Shown: positions 1 through 11,798, counted from the stretch's first letter. The stretch: 64,000 nucleotides of DNA from Enoplolaimus lenunculus (GCA_030248215.1 JASANG010001393.1:1-64000), one strand, 5' to 3'. The notes: a model not told the origin generated them from the letters alone. Numbers and translations: made by a program.

Positions 1-350
1 TAGATCCCAAAACTATGTTTTATGACCATTCAGTTACTGCCCAAGTCAAATAAATTTTATCTGAAAAATAAAATTTTTTAGAATTTTGAGCCATTTTGGC
101 ACTTTCGAGCCCTTCAGACCCTATCTAGAACCTAAAAACGTGTTTTATGACCACTACGTTACTCTGAAACTCAAATTAACTTCATATGAAAAATTCAAAA
201 ATTTTCAACTTTTGGGTCATTTTAACCCTCTAGGTACCTCTAAAGGCATATCTAGACCATAAACCGCGTTTTCTGGCCACACATGTACTCTCCAAACCAA
301 ATAAAATTCATACAGAAAAATCAAGATTTTTTGAAAATTGACCATTTTTT
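1..350. repeat. Diverged tandem repeat, about 120-bp unit, three copies
   Basis: Three diverged copies of an AT-rich unit of about 120 bp follow one another. Each carries a block resembling 'tctagaacctaaaaacg', then 'ttttatgaccac' and a 'gttact' motif, followed by 'gaaaaattcaaaaatttt'. The matching blocks start near 1, 120 and 243. The array may continue off the left edge. An 84-codon open frame at 283-537 overlaps the last copy, shows no recognisable domain, and is not called as a gene. Confidence 0.6.
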
Positions 351-639
351 TATTTATATAGAATATATAGTTTTCACAATCGACAAAACAAAACTAATAC
401 AATTGTATTCAATGCTTGAATCTAAAACTCAATACCCTGAAACAGTAAAATTTATTCTTAACTCAAGCAGACCCAAAAAAAATACACGCTTTGATCTAAC
501 CAGAGGATTAGAAGCGATAATGTTTACTTGCATCTAATAATTTATCTAACGTATAAAGTATCACGCACACCAGCGTTATTGTTTTTTGAACACGCGCGTG
601 CGTAAAAAGCGAATACGATAAAAACCAAGCACTAGCATT

Positions 640-900
640 TTAACGTAGGGTTGGGATTATCCAACTCCTCAGCCTCTCCTATCCTACTCCTCTGATGAGG
701 GGGGGGAGAGGAGGGATGCGCAAAACTCCTCCTCCCACGAGTGCTCAAAAACCAACAGAGGAGGGTTGCGCAAATCCCCCTCCTAAAGCGAAGGAGGAAA
801 TGTGCTCAATTTCCCCCTCCCTCCTCCACCTTCTCCCGAAAGTGGAGAATGTGGAGGATGTGGAGGTGGAGGGGGTAAAACCAACATTTTTACACTACTA
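640..900. repeat. Purine-rich low-complexity block (GGAGGA/CTCCTC)
   Basis: A strand-asymmetric run of short GGAGG and CTCCTC blocks begins with 'tagggttgggattatcc' and ends just where similarity to the second CYP4 copy begins (901 pairs with 22,602). It looks like the subterminal part of a small transposon, or a simple-sequence expansion at the duplication boundary. The open frames through it are compositional artefacts. Confidence 0.5.
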
Positions 901-1016
901 GCGCTTGATATATCGCAGTAATGTAGCGTAAACTTCGTAAATATAGAAATTGTGGAATTATATGTCGGTTTGTAATTCAAAGAACAATAGCAAATGTATA
1001 TTTGGTTCATTTTTAG

Positions 1017-4000
1017 GGTCATGATACCACAGCAACAGCGTTGTCCTGGGCTCTGTATAACATTGCTTCACATCCAGAAGTCCAAAATCAACTCAAAAAA
1101 GAAATTAAGCAAGTCATGGGTATGCGAATATGATTCGTTCAAAGCTCCAAGTTTTGACATTTGCCAGTTTGTGACTAGGAATCGTGTCAAAAATCCAAAA
1201 GGCTTTTGGCGTTTTGTGGAGAGCGGTTTTATTGATGATCAAATATATGAATCTAGCATTTTGACCAACGTTAAAAGCGTTCTAATGAATTTCCGCTTTT
1301 GAGAGGTTATATTTGAGACGCGAAAAGCTTTAAAATAGCATTGTATTTTTGACGCGAATCTTAAAACAAATTTTCGGGATCTATTTCAGTGTTTATGTCG
1401 CAGATACAGTTTAAATTTCATAAGAAAGCTTCATATTGGTGACTAAAAATAAGCTTACATATGGTTTATTAATAGAAAAATAGCAAAATAACACTAAATT
1501 GAAAATACTCATTAGCGTTCGTTCGTTTTAAATCACGGAAATCAACCGACGAAACATAGTTTCATGTTTTGAGTAGCGCTGTGGAAATGGTTACATAAAA
1601 TAGTCCAACTTTCGTATTCTTTCGCGTGCAGTTTTTGAAATTTTCAGACGTTGGCATAATCGCCAATCTAAAGATGAAAGTCGTAACAGTTGTATAAGCA
1701 TATTCGTAAGCCTAAGCCTACGCGAAGAATAACCCTATACGTAAACCTAAGCAAAAAAAATTGTCTAAACCCGAACTTACTTCATAGCAGAAATACGTTA
1801 AAACGGACCGCCCTTGATCTATACATGGGCCGCACAACTAGGCTTATAGGTGTATAACGTTGTGGAGATGAACGTTCAAGTGCTGATATATCGTTTACAT
1901 TTCTTACTTAAAATATTTCAAATATTTCAGGCGATAGAATTGATGAATATCCGACATTGGAGGATGCAGCTAATTTCAAATATATGGAATGTGTTTTGAA
2001 AGTAAGCTTAAAACATATTTTATAATTTTCACAGGTTTCCGATATCTTTGTAAGTTAGGGTTTACGTCGTATTCCAAGACGGCTGTTAATAACACACTGA
2101 GAAATAATTGTTTTAACCAGGGCGTAAACAGATTGTGAAAATAACGGAAACGAGGAACGGAAAACAGATATTGAAGTTTAAAAGTTTGAGCATGTTTTTA
2201 GACAATTTAGCCGAAGCATGCAAAATGTTCACCGAGATATAAACTTCTAAACATTTGAATGAATTTAGCCATGAATAGTTGCAGCATACATCTGTGACGA
2301 AAAATTGCAAGATTTATATACGTGGCTTAGAATTAAAGTTTGAGCATGAAAATAACGAAACTTGCGGTATGTTGGTATACGTGGTGTAGCAAATGTATGT
2401 GCATAGTGTGTGTAATGTAAAACGCATACATACGCGTGAACATATAGCGTTAGAGAAAATATAATATTGGCCGCCTGGTGTAATGGGTAGCGCACTTGAC
2501 TAGCGAGCAAGAGGTCCGATGTACAATTCCCGGCGTGGCCATATGTTTCGGAGAAATTTAAGGGAAAACCATGTATATTCGCAGCACTTCGGAGAAAGGA
2601 GTCGTCCCGACCGTGCAGTTCTGACACGGTATTTTTGTAACAGAAACGGACAGCAAATTTTGCCGAAAACGAAAACAAATATCTGGTTACACGCATAATT
2701 TCAATCAAGCGATGCTGATTGAAACGTGTTTTACTGTTCATTGCAGGAGTCCCAACGCTTGTTTCCAACAGTACCCTGGATTGGTCGCAAGATCACAGAG
2801 CCAATAAAATTGGGTAAGTATTTTGCAGGGTTCCAATCGGAACAAAATTTTGTCGAAAGCAGAATCGGAATCAAGTTTTTTGTCGGTGCCGGAATCGGAA
2901 TCGGAATTTAAGTTTTAGTAATTATATCAAAAACTAAAGTGTATGACTTTTGACTTTTTGTTGCAGTATGTTTGTCTGTATTGTTCACAGTTTCAGTAAA
3001 AACAGCTTGTATAGCTGGCTGTATTAACGATCTACTAACCTGTAAATTGTGATATTAATGGAGGCCTGACAACTGTAACAACAACCTGTCAGTTCTCAAA
3101 GCACAGGAACACCTGGCCTGAAATTTAAGCAGTTAAGCATTTTGAGCATTTCAAATTTTTAAATTGAAAGTATTATGAAATCATAAATAACAGGACCCAG
3201 ATTTTTGAAAATTGACCAATTAAATGGAGCGTCGTTTTCACTACAGTAATTATACTGTTGAACCAGTTATCGAGCTGTATTTGAGAATTAGTGGGGGTAA
3301 CATCACTGCTTGCCGCTATGAAGTAGAATTTAAAGTTTAGATTTTGTTATTCGTTTAAAGGCTGAGCTTAAAGTTTTTAATTGCAGTCACATTTTGACAA
3401 TCAGCGAGATAATTTACTTTGCAACTGAGAATACTTACTAACAAAAACAAACAGGTTGGCAAACGCTTAGGCTTTGGCTTAGACTTAGGCTTAGGCTTAA
3501 GCTTAGGCTTACAACGAAAAATAGGCCAAATTTAAGTTCAATCAGCTTAAAAACTCATAACCGAAAAAATCGGAATTCCGGCATCGGAATAGAAGCCAGT
3601 CGGAATCGGAATCGGAACCCAAATTTTTTCGGAATTTTAGCCGGAATCGGAATTCCGTTGGAACCCTGGTCAGCCCTGTAAAACTAAACGACTGATTTTT
3701 GACACAGTTTGATTGCTAATGCGGCTTAAATGAAATTTTTATTTAAACTGTATAACACTTAATTGTGGATCAATAAAATGAGCGAGCGTAAAGCAAATTC
3801 AATGTTCTTACGAAAAAGAACCAAATGTTAAAATCCAATGGGTTGCGTTAAACACATCGACCATCCTGTAAATGACTTTAGGAACACGCGGTGCCGTACG
3901 GCACAGAAAAGTACTACACAACCCTATCTTTTTGATACAACCGGTGGTAGAAAAAACACAGTGCCACATGTCAACATATACATTTTGCTGAAACTGGACG

Positions 4001-4896
4001 CTGATAATTTGTTGGAGCCCGACACCTTCGGTTGCATACTTCTGTTTTGTCATTCAGGATAATTTTTAGATTTATGACAACTGTTATTAGTTCCAGTATT
4101 TTGTATTTAATACTAGAATTTTACTGTTATCGTTTGCTTTAGACAAGTTTTATACCTAATGTTTTAGACAAATACACATTACTGCCCGGCATGACAGCAA
4201 ACATTAGCGTCCTCACCCTACACCGCGATCCAAAGGTGTTTCCGGATCCAACCCGTTTCGATCCGACTCGTTTCGTACAATCATCGTCAGTTTCCGATGA
4301 TTTAACAAATCCATTCGCATTTGTGCCATTTTCTGCTGGTCAGCGAAACTGTATCGGTACGTTTCTGTCTGCATTTGGTCTGTTGTTCTATGCAATCTTA
4401 TATCCTCTCTTCCAGACCTTTTACTGGACTCAGATTCATGTGGCACCGAACTCACGAATTCACCGGTTCCGAATCCGAACCCATTGCAACTATACCGAAA
4501 AAGAATTTTTACCTGGACTTCGCAAAATGGTTTCATAGTGAAGTATAAAATTATGTTGTAGCCTTTTGACATGATGCTTCTTGGCAAGTTTGACTAATGC
4601 TAAAGTTATAAGAAAAATTGACCAGTCTGTTGACTCAATTTCAAACGCACAAACAGGTGTTTATTTATTCATACACAAAATGTATGTTTGGCTGGTTTTT
4701 GATGGAATGATTACTTTTGAATTTACTTCCAGGACAAAGATTTGCCATACTTGAACAGAAAATTGTGCTTATTCACATTTTACGGAAATATCGTTTGCGA
4801 GCAACTCAAAAATTCGAAGAAATGAAACCTTCCATGGAAATGGTTTTAAGACCCACCAAAGGTGTCTGGATAACGTTTGAATCCGAGAAATTATAG
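1017..4896 (+). CDS. Cytochrome P450 family 4, gene A (3' five exons; 5' part not in window)
   Basis: Heme-thiolate monooxygenase, probably anchored in the endoplasmic reticulum; family 4 enzymes typically omega-hydroxylate fatty acids and related lipids. Exons: 1017-1119, 1931-2001, 2747-2813, 4168-4356 and 4733-4896 (TAG). All have GT-AG borders and compatible phases, giving 197 residues plus stop. Visible landmarks in order are the helix I oxygen-activation motif GHDTTATALSW, the ExxR pair as ESQR, the FDPTRF (PERF-type) motif, and the heme loop FSAGQRNCIG split by the last intron. The protein ends GVWITFESEKL. An AATAAA signal follows 23 bp after the stop. The upstream exons (N-terminus to the helix I glutamate) are not found between 1 and 1016. 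They are either off the left edge or were not included in the duplication. The visible exons carry no disabling change, and helix I is canonical, unlike gene B. Confidence 0.85.
2469..2541 (+). repeat. tRNA-like sequence inside CYP4-A intron (pseudo-tRNA or SINE head)
   Basis: A 73-nt stretch has an A-box-like TGGTGTAATGG, an anticodon-arm-like segment reading 'cttgactagcgagcaag', and a decayed B-box near 'gtacaattccc'. Its ends (GGCCGCC and GTGGCC) can mostly pair. If folded as a tRNA the loop would read AGC, but the T-arm is mismatched and the T-loop lacks TTCRA. It is therefore more likely a pseudogene or SINE head. A more decayed counterpart sits at the same place in copy B (about 30,325-30,390), so it predates the duplication. 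Confidence 0.5.
2826..3668. mobile_element. Small terminal-inverted-repeat DNA element (CAGGG-type) in CYP4-A intron
   Basis: The left end reads CAGGGTTCCAATCGG and the right end is its imperfect inverted copy, closing ...GGAACCCTG. Both ends carry subterminal runs of GGAATC units. The interior contains an array of TTAGGC-like hexamers at about 3,470-3,515. It has no coding capacity. It lies 12 bp after the donor of the third visible exon. Copy B has only about 25 bp at this place, so the element arrived in A after the duplication, or was lost from B. The CAGGG termini resemble hAT-type elements. No clean 8-bp target duplication is visible. Confidence 0.7.
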
Positions 4897-4918
4897 TCAA
4901 CCGGAAATATATGCATGT

Positions 4919-4924
4919 AATAAA
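4919..4924 (+). promoter_or_regulatory. Polyadenylation signal AATAAA of CYP4 gene A
   Basis: AATAAA lies 23 bp after the TAG stop, inside 'atgcatgtaataaacac'. The identical context occurs after gene B. Confidence 0.7.
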
Positions 4925-7900
4925 CACATGTTTTGTTAAATTATCAAACATATATAATAACAAAAAATACCCAAAACCACAATAAATTTTCATTGTCAAA
5001 AGGAGAGCAAAATATTGATCAGCATTTAATTTTCAGGGTGCCAGCGGAATTTCTATGTCAATTTTCCCCCTTTTATATACCCAAACTTTGCCTTAAAAAT
5101 ACGGCGGTCCTAAGTTTTCAAGATAAAAATCAAATTCGTTACCATTTTATGGTCAGTTACACAATATAGGACCCGTTCCACAGCAAAAATGTTCTCTTTT
5201 GACAGGAAAATGCATGTTAGTGAAATGAAAACAAGTAGAAAACAACTGATTTTCCAATTTCTTAACAATTTTTTTACAGAGGTAGGCTAAGGGATATTGG
5301 GAACGAAAACATGTGATATAAATTTTAGTACTATATAAAACAATGTTTTAACGTGTCTTGGAGAAAGATGCAATAAAAATTACTTCGACAGCATTGTGCA
5401 ACCAGAGGTGAAAAATACGGGAACCAGAAATCAACAAAGTTTGCGGGACGCGGATGTGAGGCAAATTCGGTAAAAAATGTTTAATTTCCAAATTTTCGCA
5501 ATTATCTGGAAGTTGTGTTGCAATTTTTAATAAATATCGGCAAGGCGTTGTTAAACTTTTGGTTACGCCGTTTGCTTACAAATTTTCGATTGGAAGAAAA
5601 AACCAGTTTAATTTCTCTCCACATGCCGGTTTAATATTTCTCCCAAAAAGACGCCGTTCAATTTTTCTATGCTAAATTAATCCTTCCTCTTAAATAGAAT
5701 CATAATCCTATATTTTTACGCAAAAAAATAAAATGGGGGTTTCACTGAGTTTTACGAATAATACGTATAATTTGGGGAATTTCCATTTCGCTACAACTAG
5801 AAACAAGTATTCTTTTTGCAAACGGTCATGACCAGGGTGGCAACGAAAGTTCGGATTCGGTAAAACTTGCGGTTTGGATTCCATTTCCGGTCATATATCT
5901 AAGAAATAAATTCGGGCATGAAAAAATGCTTCTGCGAAAAAAGGAAATTTCGTGAAGTAATAAATTTTATTAGTTTTGGAGGGCGAAAAGCAATATTCCA
6001 ATTTTATGAATTGGTTGGTATTCTGAAACAAATTGTACAACTGTTTGTGAATATGTCGTTTCGAAGGGGTGGAAACCTGCCCAGGAAAAATTCTACCTTG
6101 ACTAGTTCCAGGAAAACATATGGGGAAAAGAATTGTATCTTGAGCGGGGAACAATTAAACTAGTGTAGTTTAGTCAATTCGTCCGGGAGGGGGAAGAATT
6201 TAAAGGGAAGAAGAATTATGCAAGGTTCAAGTCGCAACTGGAACAGGAGGAAACGGGTTTATCCTATTATAATAGCGGGTAACATTTTGTCTGCTAGTTT
6301 ATCCGCAATCAAATATAAAAATTGAACTGTCTGCTATCCTGATGTGACATTTACTGTTTGGGCTGCAGTATCATTTGATATGCGAAATATTGTCTGTCAG
6401 TATCATAGTATATGTTTTAAAATGTTTACAAAGTTGTGGTAAACTAGCTTGTTTGTCCTATAGAATATCATATCATATACTAAAGTTTGAAATGTGAATT
6501 ATATATTTGTAGTTTTAAAATAGATTTTAGGAACATTTTTGCAAGAAACAGAAATGAAGATGCTAATTCAGTGTTCGAATCAAACTTTTTACTATTTTAT
6601 TTATGAATACAAAATACGTTGTCCTATAAAGTATCATATGATCTTTAGTGGAATTTAGGAATATCACGTTATATTCGCATAAATGTTTCGTATGACTCAT
6701 AACTATTTGAATGCGATAATCGCTTGAGATTAGCGAGTTGTAAGCCAATTGCATAGGACATTCATATTTTGTCATATTACCCACTATTTAGATAGCAAAT
6801 TTTTATGTTGACGTCAAATCAACATAGGACAAAACGTGTTCCGGGCTGCCCAGTTTTATAACGTGAATCTCGCATTTACAGTGAGCGGGGGAAGATTAAG
6901 CTAGTTTCCTTCTGCTGGGAATGAATTAAAGGGGGGATGAAGTATACCATGACACCGGCAGCACATTGTTGTACTTCATGAAACGTCTTTCATTAATTTT
7001 GCTTGTGACTGCAGCAATTTTTGAAGCTTCCACTTTGCAAAGATTTTCCAAAAAGGTAGGTGCTAAAAAGACACTGCTGACATTTTTTAAATTTCGCAAA
7101 TTAAGCATTTTTACTATTAATACTGCGGAGTAAACCAGACTATAATTGTATATCCGGTTCCGGTAGAAATCGGCATACGCTTCCGTTCCAGTTTAAATAA
7201 CGGAAATTACGTTATTTTTACCTTAAAAATTAGTTATAAGTCACGTACATATCTCGCATTTTTAGTTGAGACACCGTCGAAAAATTGTGCTTAAACAACG
7301 AGTTGCTTTGTGTGGGGGTTTGGGGGTCGGTAGCACCTTGGACGCAATTAAAGAAAATGTTTTTATGTAAGCGAGTGTTTCAAGTGCGGGGAAATCAAAT
7401 GTGCCAATTTGACTACAAAGGGGCTGAGCCCCCCTGCTTCCGTCTGCCTATGGATTCGTTAAGCCTGAGCCGGATCCTAAGTACACCTAAACTTTTCCCT
7501 GGATATTTGGATTTCACGGGGAAAATTGGCATATGACCCATCATACTGCTAGTTTGGAAAATACGGATATTACGCGGGAAATTAGGATTTTGGGAAATTG
7601 GGATATTTTCCTGGATATTAGGACTTTGGGAAATTGGGATATTACCAAGGAAACTGGTAGAGACCTGTGATATACATGGGCCCAAAATGTTATAAAGATT
7701 TTGATGCATCCGCCATTTTTCGTTTGGAATCTTTGAAAGGCCGGTGAATTTATGCACGCCTCAATTGCCTTGGCAAAAAAATAAAACATGTTTGAAACTT
7801 TTGTACTTCAATATCCGTTTTCCGTTTCCGTTATTTTTACAATATAAAATGACGGAAACGGAAGATGGATATTGAAGTATAAGTTTCAAAAATGCTTTAT

Positions 7901-8540
7901 ATTTCTGCTAACCCAAATTGAGGCGCAAAATTAATTTTGAACGTAAAAGTAACAGAATTTCAGTTATTTCTATCACGGAAACGGCCTCAGTTTTTTACCG
8001 GAAACGGGTATCCGGTTACACTCTGATAAACACCTAAATTTCCTCTACATACCAGGATTTATGTTTAGCTGCTCGTAAAAATTAAGGTAAATTTAGGGTG
8101 CTTTATTGGAGATATAAAATATATACAATTGGGCATTGTGGGAAACTATGCAGAACCTCTTGATCTCGATTCAAGAAATCACTGAGTAAAACATATGTCA
8201 AAATAATGTTGCTTCCAAATAAGCAGAGCTGATCAGGGTGTAACCGGACATCCGTTTCCGCTAAAATTGGTATCCCTTTCAGTTATAGAAAGCCGGAAAT
8301 TCCGTAATTTATACACTCAACATTGGTGGTAATAATTCACGTATATATCTCGCAATTTTTCATTGCAAATATGATGCAATTGTTCGAACTATAATAATAA
8401 TGAAATTCATCCAAAATCTTAAAAATTTTGGTGTATTGTCCAATTTTTGTTCAAAATTTTAGAAAACGCAATGAATATTTGCATGTCTCAATTGTGTTGG
8501 CAAAAAATTAAAACATCTTTGAAACATTTATAGTCCTACG
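4925..8540. other. 3' flank of CYP4-A: noncoding, repeat-rich
   Basis: No supportable gene. The stretch is shared with 31,950-36,410. It contains several fragments with the terminal motif 'cagggtg(c/t)aaccgg' or its complement (about 5,400, 5,835, 8,020 and 8,235). It also has short runs of 'gggaaattgggatat' near 7,560-7,650 and a palindrome at about 7,757-7,926. Open frames here of 60-114 codons are AT-rich, lack splice context and show no domain. Confidence 0.6.
7757..7926. repeat. Imperfect palindrome with about 75-bp arms
   Basis: The left arm starts 'cctcaattgccttggc', passes 'aataaaacat' and 'ttcaatatccg', and reaches 'cgtttccg'. The right arm is its inverted copy, running from 'cggaaacgg' through 'gatattgaag' to 'caaattgaggcg'. 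The centre is 'ttatttttacaatataaaat'. The same palindrome in copy B is opened at its centre by another element (35,288-35,594). Confidence 0.65.
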
Positions 8541-10736
8541 CACTCTCTTTATACACGGTTTGAGAAGTCAATATGTCATTGTCAGAACCTTTAGACAATG
8601 AATATGTTCAAGTTATGATTATTTGCTGGTCCTGACATCATTAATCAGGAACTGTTAATATTGTCCATAGTGCCTCGGAAGGGACTCAATTTTTGCGCTG
8701 AATGATTCGTGTGAATATATGAGTGCAGTGTGTGTTTATAAATGTGTACGCATGTAATAATGCAAGATGTTATAAATGTCCTGACATCCTACAACATGTA
8801 TTTGTCCGGAGTAACTCCCACAGTGTCTGTCTAGACAATTAACACTTGCTACGTACAGCTATGAAACTGTACATTGCTTCCAACTAGGATGTGTATTTTG
8901 ATGTTGTCCCAAATGGTGGGGTGGAATATTTATTACATCGGCGTGTGCATTTTAACGTGGATGACCGAAAAATGAAATGCTTCCGTAACAAACTGCTAAT
9001 TATCGTCTTACGGAAAATATAACACTATTCGACTCAGTTCTGTAAAATGCATCGAATGATATTTTCAAACTTTTTGACAAAATCTTTTTGGATACCAAGA
9101 AGGGACCTATTTGCCTTAAAAATTGAACTTTTCAAAAATTCCAATGTAGGCGTGGAATGGTCATGGGAGGCCATGAGAAGCTCAAATATGCAAAAATTTC
9201 TTACATCCAACGATTTTTGGGTAAACGCGGGATAGGCAGAACAACGGAAATGACCCGGTGATAAAAAAGGTGAAATTAAAAATATTATCGGTTAAAACGG
9301 ATGTTAAATGCACGCCTTTAATAGCAAATGATTAAGGTGGTAAAATTCATTTATAATAATCTTATTTCATAAGACGTTTCACTTGATGTATGAAAGAATG
9401 TAATTTTCTTTATAGCGTCGTTTATTTTGTGCTGAATTGCTAGATTTGATGTTTATGAACGCTTCAAAATGTAAATATTTCGAAGATCTTATAAACAACA
9501 ACGGTTGAACTATCTATGACTTTAAATAGCCCGCATTCTGAAAACGTGTAGTGTCTGTTGACATAGGCCTTGACAAACTTGAACCAGTGAATAGTGGGGC
9601 TCAAAATTTAGCACTTTTTTCGCATTTGATTTGCTCTACTGCTGTACTAATTGGCGGAGGTACGGAATCTTGACCTCTAGGACTTTGATAAAAAGTGGTT
9701 TATCGTATAGATCTCGACAGCTGAATTGCACGGTACCAATTTTACGGTTGCATGACCAACGATTCAGAAGTTATAGCCCTCGAAATTATTGTGCAAACAC
9801 GGACAGATTGAAAAAGGAAGTATCTATCTTTCACATGTTGGTAAAATATAAGCTTAACCAGCGTTATTCCTTACACAAATTTGATTGCTGTTTGTACATG
9901 TTTTATATGATAAAAATTTAAAATTTAAAGGCCATAACTATAGAACCGGCGTTCCTACAGTGCTAAAAATGGCACCGTTGGACTCAGCGCGTCAAAATCA
10001 ATCAAATGAACTATTTTTTATTAAATTCCTGTGCCTGTCCATATCCATAGCTCCGCCTACTAATTTTGTGTACAGGAACTGCAATAGTTAATGAGTTTGA
10101 AAACCTATTACTAACTGCTAATAGTTGTCACAAAAGGCCCATATAATAGCTCACAGCTAACACGCGGCAACTGTGGCGTTTGAATTAGGTTTATTTCATG
10201 ACAGATGATTCGTCAGTGAGCAGGTCAAAGTCATAAGATTTTTGGCTGTTTCTATATCCACAATTCCTAAAACACTACTCAAAATGTTTGCGATCTCGCT
10301 CAACTGCAAAATTTTATACACAATACTGATATCCATTCAAAGTCTTCAAAAATTTCAGGACATCTACTACTTCTTCTTTGCAATTTTTTAGATGTTTGGA
10401 GCTACTTCGATAAATTACTCAAAGCTGCTACTAAGCATCTTGCAAAACATAAACTACCTGAAGACCTCTCAATCGCACCTTGCTGAAGTTTAGCTAGCAG
10501 CAAGCTGGCACAAAAGGCGCCGGACATTATCATAAATATAGCACCACTCATATTTTATCCTGGAATCCGAATTATTTATTAGTGTGAATTAAAGAGTGTT
10601 ATTATTTCTCGCAATTAAATTCAACCTTGTGTTCCGTTTCCAACAAATCGTGGACAGTTCGGATTTTGGTATGATTGTGTCACCAATATGAAAAGCCCTA
10701 AGGTTTTCTTTTATGCATCAACCTAAATTTTCAGAA
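8541..10736. other. Intergenic region without recognisable gene
   Basis: AT-rich, no domain-bearing frame. The 96-codon frame at 9,631-9,921 lies in a stretch that begins 'ctcaaaatttagcac', which resembles 22,070-22,115 ('ttcaaaattcagcac'). It is therefore probably repeat-derived. Nothing else can be supported. Confidence 0.5.
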
Positions 10737-11399
10737 ATGGCACTACTGGCCTTTATTTTATTGATTCTTACTGTTTATGGGTTATCTACGGCAAAGTAAC
10801 TTTCTCGAACGCCATTGTGAACTGCATAAAATTCCAGGACCAAATCCACTGCAGCTCCATGGGAATGTACCAGATTTTTGGCGGAAACAATCGTACGGTA
10901 TGTTTAATAGAACGCCTACAGTGGTGTGGCTACCACTTTTTATACACCAATTAGAGGCCGATCGGCAGCTATAGAAGCCATAGGTTAAACCGGTCCTTTA
11001 TGTGGTTTAAAAATTTTGAGTTTTCGGTGCAATTCAGGTTGACCAACGCGTGTTATGCAAGCTTATGTGGCCGCTTTCATCGGCTGCTGCGCCTCTGGTT
11101 TATGACTTACGAGGAGAACCTGGTCCCAAAGGTTGGTGGGATCGGATGTCCTGGTCACTGGCCGCGGTGCTGAATACAAGCATACGTTTCAGGTAAAATC
11201 CGTTTCTGAGTCTTGTCTAGGTATATATATTTATCCAAGAATTTGTCACAATGGATTATTTTCGGTTCTAAAAAGAGCATCCGAGTTGATGTTTGTTCGT
11301 AGTCGCATTTTACTGTTTTGAATATAGTTCATACTTTGTTTTATTGACTTCCCATTTTTCCTCGAGACTGCAATTGAATATTAACAGAGTTGCACTTCA

Positions 11400-11720
11400 C
11401 ACTGTTAATGCATGCTTAATTTGGATTAGGGCTAATAGGCTTAGTTTTAGACATATTTTTATGTTTTAGACTTGTTTCTACGAACGATAAGGTTTAAACT
11501 TAGGCTTAACAATGTTTAGGTTACTGATAGGGCTCACAGCCAGCAGGGCCAATGTTACTTTTAGGGTTGTAACTGTAGATTCTGCTTCTTAAGCCTATGC
11601 CGATGCCGAAGCTTTAAAAAAGTATAAACCTAGGCCTAAACCTAAGCTTGAAAAACGTGTAATCCTAATCCTAAGCCTAAAACTAAGCGTTGAAAAAGTG
11701 CATACCTAAACCTACCCCTA
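11400..11720. repeat. Cluster of degenerate TTAGGC/GCCTAA hexamers
   Basis: Interrupted hexamers of the form 'aggctta' and 'cctaagc' occur in both orientations across about 300 bp, especially at 11,435-11,520 and 11,600-11,720. Similar short arrays occur at 1,705, 3,470, 16,275, 16,745, 43,616 and 51,395. They look like transposon-internal microsatellite rather than a telomere. Confidence 0.6.
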
Positions 11721-11741
11721 AGCAAAATCGGTCTAAAATCT

Positions 11742-11798
11742 CAGTCCCGTAGAGCCTATTTCGGAGATAGTCAATTTGACTCACCATTTTTTGCAGTG
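11742..11798. mobile_element. Half copy of the TA-target MITE family
   Basis: This carries one terminal part only: 'agtcccgtagagcctattt', then 'gtcaatttgactcacc', ending 'ttttttgcagtg' followed by TA. It matches the right ends of the full copies at 15,949-16,155 and 34,587-34,798. The opposite half is absent. Confidence 0.65.

Larger units (their letters stand above)
901..8540 (+). repeat. Segmental duplication, copy A (partner about 22,602-36,410)
   Basis: From 'gcgcttgatatatcgcag' (901 and 22,602) the two regions can be followed through five CYP4 exons, their introns and about 3.5 kb of 3' flank. Similarity ends near 'aaaacatctttgaaac' (about 8,520 and 36,390). Copy A is 7.6 kb and copy B 13.8 kb. 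The extra length in B is mainly the LTR-type element at about 24.2-30.3 kb and the foldback element at 33.9-35.2 kb. Copy A has its own private insertion at 2,826-3,668. Introns differ by scattered small changes, so the duplication is not very recent. Confidence 0.85.

Noticed and set aside
3470-3515. TTAGGC runs as interstitial telomere
   Set aside because: The runs are short, degenerate, bidirectional and lie inside transposon-like elements; no long array is seen.
4213-4587. 124-codon minus-strand frame opposite the CYP4 heme exon, also present in copy B
   Set aside because: It is antisense to a conserved P450 exon, so its openness and conservation are explained by the coding strand.
11045-11198. 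A 51-codon open stretch between an AG and a GTAAAA as CYP4-C exon 2
   Set aside because: Its length (about 154 bp against 107 bp in gene B) and its residues do not match the conserved SPxR...DAKNVE segment in any frame.
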